Below are positions 5,894 through 14,900 of a stretch of DNA of 48,456 nt, one piece after another (position 1 is the stretch's first letter; each line of letters starts with the position of its first letter). Origin of the DNA: Nitrospinota bacterium (GTDB lineage: Bacteria > Nitrospinota_A > UBA7883 > JADGGD01); assembly GCA_015229165.1 (NCBI GenBank), contig JADGCD010000001.1, positions 1 to 48,456 of the forward strand. Reading direction: 5' to 3'. The translations under genes were made by a program, and so were the position numbers. The notes under the pieces were generated by a model that saw nothing but the letters and a program-made list of their open reading frames with translations, made no database searches and was not told where the DNA came from.

Positions 5894-7807
5894 TCAGATG
5901 TCCAGTTCGCCCCCCGACGAGACGAAGGCGGCGGAGTTTTGCTCCAGAAACTCGTAGCGGGCGGAGGCGTCTTTTCCCATCAGGCGGCTGAAGGCGGCGT
6001 CGGCGGCAAGGGCGTTCTCGACGGTCACCTGTAACAGCCGCCGTCTGCTCCGGTCCATGGTGGTTTCCTTGAGGATGTTCATCGGCATCTCGCCGAGCCC
6101 CTTGAACCGGGAGATCTGCGGCTTCACGTTCCCCGGCGCGTCGGCCAGTATCCGGTCCCGCTCGGCGTCGTCGAGGGCGTAGCGAACGTCTTTGCCCAGC
6201 TCGATCTTGAAAAGGGGCGGCTGGGCCAGGTAGATATGCCCCTTCTCTACCAGCTTAGGCATGAAGCGAAAGAAGAACGTCAGCAGCAGCGCGGAGATGT
6301 GGGCGCCATCGACATCGGCGTCGGTCATGATGACGATCCGGTCGTAGCGGAGCTTGCTGTAGTCGAATTCTTTTCCCATCCCGGTGCCGATGGAGATGGT
6401 CAACGATTTCACTTCGTTGTTGGCGGCCAGTTTCTCCGCCGTGGCGTTCTCGACGTTCAGGATTTTCCCCCGCAACGGCAGCACCGCCTGCGTGCGCCGG
6501 TCCCGGGCTTGTTTCGACGATCCCCCCGCCGAGTCCCCTTCGACGATGAAGAGTTCGGTTTCCGACGGGTCGGTGGAGGAGCAGTCGGCCAGCTTTCCCG
6601 GCAACGTCAGCCGGTGGGAGATGGCGGTCTTTCGCATGACCGAATCTTTGGCCGAGCGACTGGCCATCCGGGCCTGCGCCGCCAGCGCCACGCGCGCCAT
6701 GATCTCTTCGCCGGTGGTCGGCTGCTCCAGCAGGAACCGCTCGAAGGCCGTGCGAACGGCGTTATCGACCCAGGTGGCCGCTTCCGGGTTGTTGAGTTTC
6801 TCTTTGGTCTGTCCCTGGAACTGGGGGTTTGAGAGATAGACCGAGAGGACGGCGACGAGCCCCTCTTTCACATCCTCGGCGGTGGCGGCGAGGTTCTTGT
6901 ACTTCGCGCTACGCCCCATGTGTGTGCGCAACGTCTTGGCCAGCGCCGCCCGGAGGCCGTTTTCGTGGGCGCCCCCTTCGGAGGTATAGACCGAGTTGGC
7001 ATAGGAGAACACCGACGTTTCGGTCTGCTCGGTCCACTGGAGAGCCACCTCCACCGCCATCCCGTTCTTGTCGGCGAAATGGAACGCCCCTCCCCCCACC
7101 GGCTTTCGCCCCTTGAGCAATTTGGCGAGGTAGTCCTTCACCCCGTTGGGATAGTGAAAGGTATGTTTCTCCTGCGTCCGCCGGTCGATGACGTCGATGG
7201 TAAGGCGGGCGTTCAGAAAGGCTTTTGTCTCCGCCCGCTCCAAAATCGACTTCAACGTGAAGGTGGTGCGGGGGAATATCTGACTGTCCGGCAGGAAGGT
7301 GACGGTGGTGCCGTGTACTCCCTTCGCCACGTCTCCCAGCCGTTTCAACTTCCCGACCGTCAGCCCCCGGGAGAACTCCATCATGAAGTGTCCCCCGTCG
7401 CGGCGGACGTCGATGACGGTCTTTTCCGATAGGGCGTTGACGACCGATACGCCGACGCCGTGCAGGCCGCCGGAGGTGTTGTAAGTTTTGTTCGAGAACT
7501 TGGCGCCGGAATGGAGCGTGGTGAGAATCACCTCCAACGCCGGTTTGTTGTACTTCGGATGCTTGTCCACCGGGATGCCCCGCCCGTTGTCATCCACCGA
7601 GCAGGTTCCGTCCTCGCCGAGGGTGACGACGATATGGTCGCAGTAGCCGTTGACCGCTTCGTCCACGGCGTTGTCGAGCGCCTCCCACACCAGATGGTGC
7701 AGACCGTTGGTGTCGGTGCCGCCGATGTACATGCCGGGGCGGACCCGGACCGGCTCCAGCCCTTCGAGGACTTCGATATGTTTCGCCGAGTAGCCTTGAT
7801 CGGACAT
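5894..7807 (-). CDS. parE: DNA topoisomerase IV subunit B
   Basis: A 637-residue type IIA topoisomerase ATPase subunit, close to the usual ParE length. It shows the GHKL ATP-binding motifs ('EALDNAVDEAVNGY', 'DNGRGIPVD', 'GGLHGVGVSVVNALS') and the TOPRIM metal site ('FIVEGDSAGGSSKQARDR', 'MTDADVDGAHI'), and ends with 'ISRFKGLGEM'. It decatenates daughter chromosomes with ParC. I prefer parE over gyrB because of its length, the absence of a long insertion and its partnership with a ParC-type A subunit 15 bp downstream. Confidence 0.92.
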   Translation of the reverse strand: MSDQGYSAKHIEVLEGLEPVRVRPGMYIGGTDTNGLHHLVWEALDNAVDEAVNGYCDHIVVTLGEDGTCSVDDNGRGIPVDKHPKYNKPALEVILTTLHSGAKFSNKTYNTSGGLHGVGVSVVNALSEKTVIDVRRDGGHFMMEFSRGLTVGKLKRLGDVAKGVHGTTVTFLPDSQIFPRTTFTLKSILERAETKAFLNARLTIDVIDRRTQEKHTFHYPNGVKDYLAKLLKGRKPVGGGAFHFADKNGMAVEVALQWTEQTETSVFSYANSVYTSEGGAHENGLRAALAKTLRTHMGRSAKYKNLAATAEDVKEGLVAVLSVYLSNPQFQGQTKEKLNNPEAATWVDNAVRTAFERFLLEQPTTGEEIMARVALAAQARMASRSAKDSVMRKTAISHRLTLPGKLADCSSTDPSETELFIVEGDSAGGSSKQARDRRTQAVLPLRGKILNVENATAEKLAANNEVKSLTISIGTGMGKEFDYSKLRYDRIVIMTDADVDGAHISALLLTFFFRFMPKLVEKGHIYLAQPPLFKIELGKDVRYALDDAERDRILADAPGNVKPQISRFKGLGEMPMNILKETTMDRSRRRLLQVTVENALAADAAFSRLMGKDASARYEFLEQNSAAFVSSGGELDI

Positions 7808-7822
7808 GTTCTCTTTCGTTTC

Positions 7823-10195
7823 CTATGACCGGGCCAGTCCGAAAATCTTCTTCTTGGGGGCGCCGACCTTTTTCCCCACCTGCCCCCGCTCCCCTTTGGG
7901 GAGTTCGGAGAACTTGAGGGTATCGTCCTTCCCCGCCTGATACATCAGGGTCACCTTGTCGTTCTTCGCCAGCAGCCGCGCCGCAAGTACCCGCTCGCCG
8001 TCATGAAGTTTGACCAGCCGCGCGCCCAGCCCCGGCCCGGAGAGTTGCGGTACCTGCTCCACATCGTACAGGAGCCCGTAGCCGTCGCTCGACAGGAGGA
8101 AAAGATTTCGCTTGGCCCCGATCAGCGTGACGGAATAGGCGGCGTCGTCCTCCCGCACGTTGGCGAGCTTGCGGCCGTTCCGGTTGGTGGCGCCCAGCGT
8201 CTCCACCGGGAAGCGGAATCCCATCCCCTGTTCGGAGACGAAAAGCAGCTCCCCTCTGCCGTCGAGGATTTCGCCGTAGATGCCGCCCACATCCTGATCT
8301 TTAAGCTGGTCGAAAAGCCCCCGCTGGGCCCGCAGGTTCGCCTCGTCGCTCTCTTTCCCTTTTTCGACCGGCGTCAAAAGTCCCATGACGGCGATGATCC
8401 GCTCCCCGTCGGAGAACTTGAAGGCGGCCTGCACCGGCTCGCCGAACCCGGTGGTCGGAGTCAAGTCGAGGGCGCGGCTCGAGTAGAACTTCCCGGCGGA
8501 GGTGAAGTAAAGCACCAGATCGCGGGTGTTCAGCGGGAGCCACGCCAGCAGCGAGTCCCCTTCCTTGAACCGGAGCGATTCGGGATTGCTCACCTGTTTC
8601 ATCCGGCGGACCCACCCCTGCCGCGAGACGATGACGTGGGTGTCTTCGTGCTGGATGAACTCCTCGGCGTCGTATTCCGGCACCACCTTCTCCGACGCCA
8701 CGATCTTCGAGCGGCGCTTGTCGCCATAGGTGGTCTTGATATCGATCAGCTCTTTGCGGACCAGGCGCCACATCAGCTTTTCGGAACCGAGCACCCGCTG
8801 AATCTCCTCCCGCTCGGCCTCTTTCTCCGCCTTTTCCTGACGGATCTTGTTGATCTCCAGCCCCACCAGCGCCGCCAGCCTAAGGTCGAGGATGGCGTTG
8901 GCCTGAATCTCGTCCAGCCCGAAATGGGCCATCAGCCCCTTGCGCGCCTCGTCCCGGGTTTTGGAGTGGCGGATGATCTTGATGGCGGTGTCCAGATCGT
9001 CGTAGATCTTCGCCAACGCTTCGAGGATGTGGAGCCGCTCCTTAATGAGTCGCAGGTCGTAGGTGAGGCGACGACCCACCACGTCGTAGCGAAAGTCGAG
9101 AAAGGCCCGGAGCATCTGCACCAAGTTGTGCCGCACCGGCGTCGCCTGCGCCGTCAGGGCGGTCAGGTTCACCGGGAAACTGTACTGAAGCTCCGTATGC
9201 TTGAAGAGATAGGCCATGAGCCGGGCCGGATCGACATTCTGCGACCGGGGCTCCAGCACGACCCGGATCTCCTCGGTCGACTCGTCGCGGACATCGACGA
9301 GATCGGGCATCTTCTTGTTGATGATCAGCTCGGCGATCTTTTCGATCAGCTTGCTCTTGTTGACCGTGTAGGGGATGGAGGTGACGACGATCTGCCATTT
9401 CCCCCGCTCCAGTTCCTCCCTGCTCCACTCGGCCTGGACCTTGACCGCGCCGCGACCGGTCTCGTAAATCTCGCGGATTTCCCGCTTGGTGGCCACGATC
9501 TCGGCCCCGGTGGGAAAGTCGGGCCCCTTGATGTGGCGCATCACGCCGGTCAGGTCGATGGTCGGCTCTTCGATCATCGCCACCAGCGCGTCAATCACTT
9601 CGTTCAGGTTGTGGGGGGGGATGTTGGTGGCGAGCCCGACGGCGATGCCGGAGGAGCCGTTGACCAGAAGGTTCGGGAACCGGGCCGGAAGGAGTTTTGG
9701 CTCCTTGTTCTGCTGGTCGTAGGTGTCGGTGAAGTCGACCGTCTCCTGCTTGAGCTCCGTCAGCAATTCGCCCGCCAGCGCCGTCAGCCGGGCCTCGGTG
9801 TACCGCATGGCCGCCGCCGAATCGCCGTCGATGTTGCCGAAGTTCCCCTGCCCGTCCACCAGCGGATAGCGCAGGGAAAAATCCTGCGCCAGACGGACCA
9901 TCGTCTCGTAGATCGCCGTATCGCCGTGGGGATGGTATTTACCGATGACGTCACCGACCACGGTGGCCGATTTCCGATAGCGGGCCTCGTGTCCCAGACG
10001 GAGCTGATGCATGGCGAAGAGGACCCGACGGTGGACTGGCTTCAGGCCGTCCCGCACGTCGGGCAAGGCGCGGGAAACGATGGTCGACAGGGCATAGGAG
10101 AGGAACCGGTTCTCCAACTCGTACTGGATATCGGTAGGGACGATCTCCCCACCGGGGCCGTCGTCGGTGTCGCTTCCTCGTCTCTTTCGTGCCAT
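7823..10195 (-). CDS. parC: DNA topoisomerase IV subunit A
   Basis: A 790-residue DNA-cleaving subunit of topoisomerase IV. The catalytic tyrosine is Y132 in 'AAMRYTEARL'; the quinolone-region helix reads 'HPHGDTAIYETMVRLAQ', with Thr at the position of the usual resistance-linked Ser. The C-terminal beta-pinwheel is short and I see no GyrA box (QRRGGKG), which favours ParC over GyrA. I chose ATG 10195; a longer frame to 10297 would run through the promoter region and lacks similarity. parE begins upstream in function but downstream in map order, on the same strand. A very long antisense frame opposite this gene is a codon-bias artefact. Confidence 0.92.
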   Translation of the reverse strand: MARKRRGSDTDDGPGGEIVPTDIQYELENRFLSYALSTIVSRALPDVRDGLKPVHRRVLFAMHQLRLGHEARYRKSATVVGDVIGKYHPHGDTAIYETMVRLAQDFSLRYPLVDGQGNFGNIDGDSAAAMRYTEARLTALAGELLTELKQETVDFTDTYDQQNKEPKLLPARFPNLLVNGSSGIAVGLATNIPPHNLNEVIDALVAMIEEPTIDLTGVMRHIKGPDFPTGAEIVATKREIREIYETGRGAVKVQAEWSREELERGKWQIVVTSIPYTVNKSKLIEKIAELIINKKMPDLVDVRDESTEEIRVVLEPRSQNVDPARLMAYLFKHTELQYSFPVNLTALTAQATPVRHNLVQMLRAFLDFRYDVVGRRLTYDLRLIKERLHILEALAKIYDDLDTAIKIIRHSKTRDEARKGLMAHFGLDEIQANAILDLRLAALVGLEINKIRQEKAEKEAEREEIQRVLGSEKLMWRLVRKELIDIKTTYGDKRRSKIVASEKVVPEYDAEEFIQHEDTHVIVSRQGWVRRMKQVSNPESLRFKEGDSLLAWLPLNTRDLVLYFTSAGKFYSSRALDLTPTTGFGEPVQAAFKFSDGERIIAVMGLLTPVEKGKESDEANLRAQRGLFDQLKDQDVGGIYGEILDGRGELLFVSEQGMGFRFPVETLGATNRNGRKLANVREDDAAYSVTLIGAKRNLFLLSSDGYGLLYDVEQVPQLSGPGLGARLVKLHDGERVLAARLLAKNDKVTLMYQAGKDDTLKFSELPKGERGQVGKKVGAPKKKIFGLARS

Positions 10196-10232
10196 CGTGT
10201 TGTGCCGGTCGTTGGGTCGTAAGTGGAGGCTC

Positions 10233-10261
10233 AATATATACAAGTCAATGGACAGAGGCAA
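10233..10261 (-). promoter_or_regulatory. Sigma-70-like promoter for parC-parE
   Basis: Minus strand: TTGCCT (10261-10256), 17-bp spacer, TATATT (10238-10233). The start point would be near 10226, giving a leader of about 30 nt. Confidence 0.55.
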
Positions 10262-10301
10262 TAACGACCCTGCCGCTCTTTTCGGAAAAACGGACAAACG
10301 A

Positions 10302-10330
10302 TTGATTCCACGCCCTGCATGGGCGATTAT
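10302..10330 (+). promoter_or_regulatory. Candidate promoter for the ispF-gltX-cysS-rlmB operon
   Basis: TTGATT (10302-10307), 17-bp spacer, GATTAT (10325-10330). The spacer and edge hold an inverted repeat CGCCC-tgcat-GGGCG (10311-10325), which could be an operator. The match is moderate. Confidence 0.35.
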
Positions 10331-10382
10331 CTACGGGGGATCGTATCCCCTTGTCCATCAACCTACGAGGCGCCACACCTGT

Positions 10383-10877
10383 ATGAGCGGCATTCGCATC
10401 GGTCACGGCTTCGATGTCCATCGCCTCGTTTCCGGAAGGAAGCTGATCCTCTGCGGCGTTCCGGTTCCCCACGAAACCGGTCTCGACGGCCACTCCGACG
10501 CCGACGTGGCGACCCACGCCCTGTGCGACGCCCTGCTAGGGGCGGCGGCCCTGGGCGACTTGGGGAAACATTTCCCCGACACCGACCCGGCCTATCGGGG
10601 GATTTCGTCCCTCAATCTTCTTTCGACGGTCAGCCAGCGGGTGCGGGACATGGGGTACGCCGTCACCAACATCGACGTCACCATCGCCGCCGAAGCGCCG
10701 AAGCTTGCGCCCCATATCGCCGCCATGCGGCAGAATCTCTCTTCCGCGCTCGGCGTGGACATCGAGCAGGTCTCCGTCAAAGCCACCACCACCGAAGGGC
10801 TCGGCTACACCGGTCGCCGGGAAGGGATCGCCGCTTGGGGGGTCGCCCTTATCGAGACGGTAGGGAGCGGCATCTGA
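10383..10877 (+). CDS. ispF: 2-C-methyl-D-erythritol 2,4-cyclodiphosphate synthase
   Basis: A 164-residue enzyme of the MEP isoprenoid pathway; it converts CDP-methylerythritol 2-phosphate to the cyclic diphosphate with loss of CMP. The signatures are 'IRIGHGFDVHRL' at the N-terminus with zinc-binding Asp and His, 'GHSDADVATHALCDALLGA', and 'VSVKATTTEGLGYTGRREGIA'. I chose ATG 10383, which gives the normal family length; an upstream extension has no homology. gltX starts 4 bp after the stop. ispD, often adjacent or fused, is not here. Confidence 0.95.
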   Translation: MSGIRIGHGFDVHRLVSGRKLILCGVPVPHETGLDGHSDADVATHALCDALLGAAALGDLGKHFPDTDPAYRGISSLNLLSTVSQRVRDMGYAVTNIDVTIAAEAPKLAPHIAAMRQNLSSALGVDIEQVSVKATTTEGLGYTGRREGIAAWGVALIETVGSGI

Positions 10878-10881
10878 CCCC

Positions 10882-12243
10882 ATGTCAGTTCGCGTTCGTT
10901 TCGCCCCCTCCCCCACCGGCGCCATGCATGTGGGGAACCTTCGCACCGCCCTCTTCAACCGGCTCTTCGCCCTCCGCCACGGCGGAACCCTGATCCTGCG
11001 GATCGAAGACACCGATCGGGCGCGCCACGACCCGCTGGCCGAGCGGACGATTCTCGACGCCCTCACCCGACTCGGCATCGGCTGGGACGAAGGCCCCTAC
11101 CGGCAGAGCGAGCGGCTCGACCTCTACCGGGACGCCGTCGAAAGGCTGGCCGCCGACGGGAAGGTCTACCGCTGCTTCTGCACAGAAGGGGAATTGGAGT
11201 CCGACCGGGCCGCCGCCGTCGCCGCAGGCAAGCCCCCCCGCTATTCCGGTCGTTGCCGCACGACGCCCCCCTCCAACGTCGGCGACGCCCCCTTCGTGTG
11301 GCGGTTCATGACCGGCGACCGTCCCGTCAGCTTTGACGACGGGGTGCGGGGAAACGTGACCTTCTCCTCCGCCGACTTCGGCGACTTCCCGGTGGCCCGC
11401 TCCGACGGTTCGCCACTTTTTCTGTTCGCTTCGGCGGTGGACGACGCCGAGATGCGCATCACCGACGTCATCCGGGGGGAGGACCACCTCTCCAACACCC
11501 CTCGCCAGCTCATGCTGTTCGAGGCGCTGGGCGTACCGGCGCCCCGTTACCATCACCTGCCGATCATCGTCGACGACGAGGGGAAAAAACTTTCGAAACG
11601 GAAGGGCGCCATCGACCCGGCGGCCTTGCTGGACGAAGGATTCCTGCCGGAGTCGATCGTCACTGGCGTGGCGTTGCTCGGCTGGGCCGGGATCGACGGG
11701 AAAGAGGCGCTGAACATCGAAGAGATGGCTACCCGGTTCGACATCGGCGCCGTCTCCCGCTCCCCCTCCCGCTACGACTTCCCCCGGATCGATCATCTGA
11801 ACGTCACCTTGCTGAAGGAGACCGGCGGCGCGTCGCTCGTCCCGCTGTTTGCGGCGCATGGTCTGACCTTCGGTGGCATCGACCCGGTGACGGTGGCCCG
11901 TCTGGTGGCAGGGACCGTCAAGCGGACCGACGAGGCGATTCCCTTCGCGCTACAGTTCGCCCGTCCGCTCCCCCCCGACGACGAGGCGGCGGCGTTGCTT
12001 GCGGATCCGGCGGCGCGGGGGGTCGTCGAAGCGGCGCTGGATGCGGTCGGCGGCGGTTACGACGCTGTGATAGAATCATCCCGCTCGAAGACCGGCGCAA
12101 AAGGGAAAGCCCTTTTTGCGCCTCTCCGGGCGGCCCTGACCGGTCGTTTGACCGGCCCCAACCTCAAAGATCTGTTCGACACGCTCGGATCGGCCGCGCT
12201 GGCTGAACGGCTCTCTCTCACGGTGAACCGATGGCGCTCGTAG
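10882..12243 (+). CDS. gltX: Glutamyl-tRNA synthetase
   Basis: A 453-residue class I aminoacyl-tRNA synthetase charging tRNA-Glu. The HIGH-type motif is in 'APSPTGAMHVGNLRTALFN' and the KMSKS-type motif is KLSKR at residues 236-240. The length includes the C-terminal anticodon-binding domain, so this is not the truncated GluQ enzyme. It starts 4 bp after ispF and its last 13 bp overlap the start of cysS. Confidence 0.93.
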   Translation: MSVRVRFAPSPTGAMHVGNLRTALFNRLFALRHGGTLILRIEDTDRARHDPLAERTILDALTRLGIGWDEGPYRQSERLDLYRDAVERLAADGKVYRCFCTEGELESDRAAAVAAGKPPRYSGRCRTTPPSNVGDAPFVWRFMTGDRPVSFDDGVRGNVTFSSADFGDFPVARSDGSPLFLFASAVDDAEMRITDVIRGEDHLSNTPRQLMLFEALGVPAPRYHHLPIIVDDEGKKLSKRKGAIDPAALLDEGFLPESIVTGVALLGWAGIDGKEALNIEEMATRFDIGAVSRSPSRYDFPRIDHLNVTLLKETGGASLVPLFAAHGLTFGGIDPVTVARLVAGTVKRTDEAIPFALQFARPLPPDDEAAALLADPAARGVVEAALDAVGGGYDAVIESSRSKTGAKGKALFAPLRAALTGRLTGPNLKDLFDTLGSAALAERLSLTVNRWRS

Positions 12244-13679
12244 TTTTCAATACCCTGACCCAGAAAAAAGAACCGTTCGTTCCGCTTAATCCCCCCAAGG
12301 TGGGGATGTATGTCTGCGGCGTCACCGTCTACGACCTCTGCCACATCGGGCACGCCCGGGCTGGGGTGGTTTTCGACGTGATCTCCCGCTACCTGCGGTT
12401 CTCCGGTTACGACGTCACCTATGTCCGCAACATCACCGACATTGACGACAAGATCATCCAGCGGGCCAACGAACGGGGCGTGTCGTGGGACGGTCTGGCC
12501 GCCACCTTCACCGACGCCCTGCACGACGACATGGGAAAGCTCGGCATGGCCGACCCGGACATCGAGCCGAAGGCGACCGACCATATCGTCGAGATGCTGG
12601 CGATGATCGGAACCCTGGTCGAAAAGGGACACGCCTACGAGAGCGGCGGATCGGTCTGGTTCGCCGTGAAGAGCTTCGCCCCCTACGGGGTCCTCTCCAA
12701 GCGGGAGCTGGACGACCTGATGGCGGGCGCCCGTGTCGATGTCAACGAGGCCAAGCACGACCCGCTCGACTTCGTCCTCTGGAAGGGAAGCAAGCCGGGC
12801 GAACCGTCGTGGGAATCCCCCTGGGGGCCGGGGCGACCCGGCTGGCACATCGAATGCTCCGCCATGGGGAAGAAGTATCTGGGCGAGATCTTCGATATCC
12901 ACGGCGGCGGCAAGGATCTGGTCTTCCCCCACCACGAGAACGAGATCGCCCAGTCCCACGCCTGCTCCGGCGTGGCTCCGGTCCGCTACTGGCTCCACAA
13001 CGGCTTCGTGACCGTCAACGAAGAGAAAATGAGCAAGTCGCTGGGGAACTTCTTCACCATCCGCGACCTGATGGCCAACCACGACCCGGAGGCGCTGCGC
13101 TTCTTTCTGCTGGGCGCCCATTACCGGAGCCCGATGGATTTCGCCGACCGGTATCTGGTCGAGTCGTACAAGAGCGTGGCCCGGTTCTACGACCTCTTCG
13201 CCGCCATCGACACTATGGATGAGTCTTCGGCGGGGGACGACGCAGGGATGGTGGACGCCTTCACCCGGGCCATGGACGACGATTTCAACACCGCCACCGC
13301 CGTGGCCCTGCTCAACGGCGAGCTGCGCCGCCTCAACACGCTCCGGTTCGACCTGCCGAAGATGAAGAAGAAGCCGGACCAATACCGGATGGGGCTGGAG
13401 AGCCTGTTGGCGGGGACCGCCACGGTGCGCCGTCTCGGCGGCGTGCTGGGGCTGTTCACACGCAAGGCCGCCGATTTCGTGGCCGAAGCCAAAGCGAAGA
13501 AGCTGGTCGAGGCGGGTCTTTCCGCAGACGAGCTGGACGGTATGCTGGTCGCCCGGACCGCCGCCAGGGGGCGGAAAGATTTCACCACCTCCGACCGGAT
13601 CCGGGACGAACTGGCCGCCAAGGGGATTCTTCTCCAGGACGGCCCCGCCGGGACCGACTGGTCGGTTTCGTTCGAGTAA
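12231..13679 (+). CDS. cysS: Cysteinyl-tRNA synthetase
   Basis: A 482-residue class I synthetase. HIGH is at residues 38-41 ('DLCHIGHARA') and KMSKS at 266-270 ('EEKMSKSLGNF'). Zinc-ligand candidates are C29, the Cys in 'GWHIECSAMG' and the His pair in 'FPHHENEIAQS'. The start overlaps the end of gltX by 13 bp, indicating translational coupling. rlmB follows after 9 bp. Confidence 0.96.
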   Translation: MALVVFNTLTQKKEPFVPLNPPKVGMYVCGVTVYDLCHIGHARAGVVFDVISRYLRFSGYDVTYVRNITDIDDKIIQRANERGVSWDGLAATFTDALHDDMGKLGMADPDIEPKATDHIVEMLAMIGTLVEKGHAYESGGSVWFAVKSFAPYGVLSKRELDDLMAGARVDVNEAKHDPLDFVLWKGSKPGEPSWESPWGPGRPGWHIECSAMGKKYLGEIFDIHGGGKDLVFPHHENEIAQSHACSGVAPVRYWLHNGFVTVNEEKMSKSLGNFFTIRDLMANHDPEALRFFLLGAHYRSPMDFADRYLVESYKSVARFYDLFAAIDTMDESSAGDDAGMVDAFTRAMDDDFNTATAVALLNGELRRLNTLRFDLPKMKKKPDQYRMGLESLLAGTATVRRLGGVLGLFTRKAADFVAEAKAKKLVEAGLSADELDGMLVARTAARGRKDFTTSDRIRDELAAKGILLQDGPAGTDWSVSFE

Positions 13680-13688
13680 GGGGGCGCC

Positions 13689-14545
13689 ATGAGTCAGGAC
13701 AAACGCCGCAAGCCGTTCCGGGGCGCCAAGAAAAAGCCGGGAGCCGCCATGCGGGCCGCCATCGAAAAATCGACCCTCCCCATCAAGGGGATCCCCGGCG
13801 CCCAGGGGGGGGGGAGCTTCTCTACGGGGTCAACCCGATCATGGAGGCGCTCAAGGCGGGCCGCCGGAAGTTCTTCCGGATCGTGGTCAAGGAAGGGCCG
13901 ATCAAGAGCCCCCAGATCAAGGAAGTCTTGGAAGAGGCGCTGCGCCGCCATGTGCCGCTGGTGGAAGGGTCGATGGAGGAGATCGCCCAGACCGTCGGCG
14001 CCGAGGGGCATCAGGGGATCGTGGCGCTGGTGACCTCCCTTCCCTACACCCGGTTCGACACGCTGGAGGAGCGGCTGGAAAAGCTCGACGACCCCTTCGT
14101 GGTCCTGCTCGACGGTGTCACCGATCCGCGCAACTTCGGCGCCGTCATCCGCTCGGCGGAGGCGATGGGCGCCGAAGCGGTCATCTTCCCCGCCCACCGG
14201 GCCGCCTCCTACACCCCCACGGCGGCCAAGACCAGCGCCGGGGCGGGCGAACGGATGACGCTTGTGCAGGTTCCCAACATCGCAGAGGCGGTCCGAAAGC
14301 TCCGGGAGGAATCGGGGTTCTACGCGGTCGCCTTCGAGGGAGACGCGGGAGAGAGCGTCACCCGGCTGCCGTCGGGGAAGCTTGCCATCGTGATGGGGGA
14401 CGAAGGGACCGGCGTCCGCCCCCTGACCCGCAAGCGGTGCGACGCTCTGGTTTCCATACCGATGAAAGGGACCGTCGGGTCGCTCAACATCGCCTCCGCC
14501 GCCTCCATCGCCTGTTTTCTCGCCTCTACCCGGTCGAAAGGGTGA
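13689..14545 (+). CDS. rlmB: 23S rRNA 2'-O-ribose methyltransferase (SpoU/TrmH type), split by a frameshift in a G10 tract
   Basis: The gene is read in two frames. ATG 13689, with a G-rich ribosome site, opens a basic 42-residue leader ('MSQDKRRKPFRGAKKKPGAA'). The reading frame then shifts at the ten-G run 13805-13814. The frame from GAG 13814 onward gives the RNA-binding substrate domain ('ELLYGVNPIMEALKAG') and the knotted SAM-binding SpoU domain ('LLDGVTDPRNFGAVIRSAEA', 'IVMGDEGTGVRPLTR', 'IPMKGTVGSLNIASAASI'). One extra G, or a -1 slip on the G run, restores a single protein of about 285 residues. An internal start at 13841 would lose the beginning of the substrate domain. The family methylates G2251 of 23S rRNA. 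A sequencing or assembly error in the homopolymer is the plainest explanation. Confidence 0.8.
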
Positions 14546-14568
14546 CCGGGCCCACCGTCCGGTTGGCG

Positions 14569-14574
14569 TATAAT
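14569..14574 (+). promoter_or_regulatory. Consensus -10 box close to the start codon (possible leaderless mRNA)
   Basis: A perfect TATAAT lies 8 bp before ATG 14583, so transcription would begin almost at the start codon. There is no good -35 box at the usual distance and no ribosome site between. Confidence 0.4.
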
Positions 14575-14582
14575 AAGACGTT

Positions 14583-14900
14583 ATGAAGGTAAGGCCCATC
14601 ATCGTCGCCCTGTGGCTTGTCGCCGCTTCAGCGACCGGGTGTGACGTCCACGGCGCCACGGAGAGCCCGCCTGCCGAGGCCGGGTTCTGCGGCGGCTCCA
14701 CCGACGACGCCTGCGCCACGGATGACGATTGCCTGGCCGCCGGATGCTCCGGCCAACTGTGCCAGTCGGCGGCGCGGGAACAGCCCGCCACGACGTGTGA
14801 ATGGAAAGAGTGTTACGACGCCTCCCGCTACGGGCTGTCCTGCGGCTGCGACGCCGGGGCCTGCCGGTGGCACGGAGACGGGGAAGGAACCGCGCCATGA
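14583..14900 (+). CDS. Eight-cysteine-cluster type lipoprotein
   Basis: A 105-residue exported protein. The N-terminus is a signal peptide ending in a lipobox-like ATGC (Cys at residue 20). The mature part is rich in cysteines with the spacing of the 'eight-cysteine-cluster' family: 'CATDDDCLAAGCSGQLCQS', then 'TTCEWKECY' and 'GLSCGCDAGACRW'. The cysteines probably form disulfides in the periplasm or at the outer membrane. Function is unknown. Its stop overlaps the nadA start (ATGA), so it is translationally coupled to NAD biosynthesis, an odd pairing. Confidence 0.75.
   Translation: MKVRPIIVALWLVAASATGCDVHGATESPPAEAGFCGGSTDDACATDDDCLAAGCSGQLCQSAAREQPATTCEWKECYDASRYGLSCGCDAGACRWHGDGEGTAP

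Noticed and set aside
5894..10195. The topoisomerase pair as gyrB-gyrA
   Set aside because: Subunit lengths, the missing GyrA box and the adjacent pairing fit parE-parC better.
8003..10222. A 739-codon open frame on the plus strand opposite parC
   Set aside because: It is exactly antisense to a well-conserved gene and has no recognisable domain; GC-rich third positions keep the opposite frame open.
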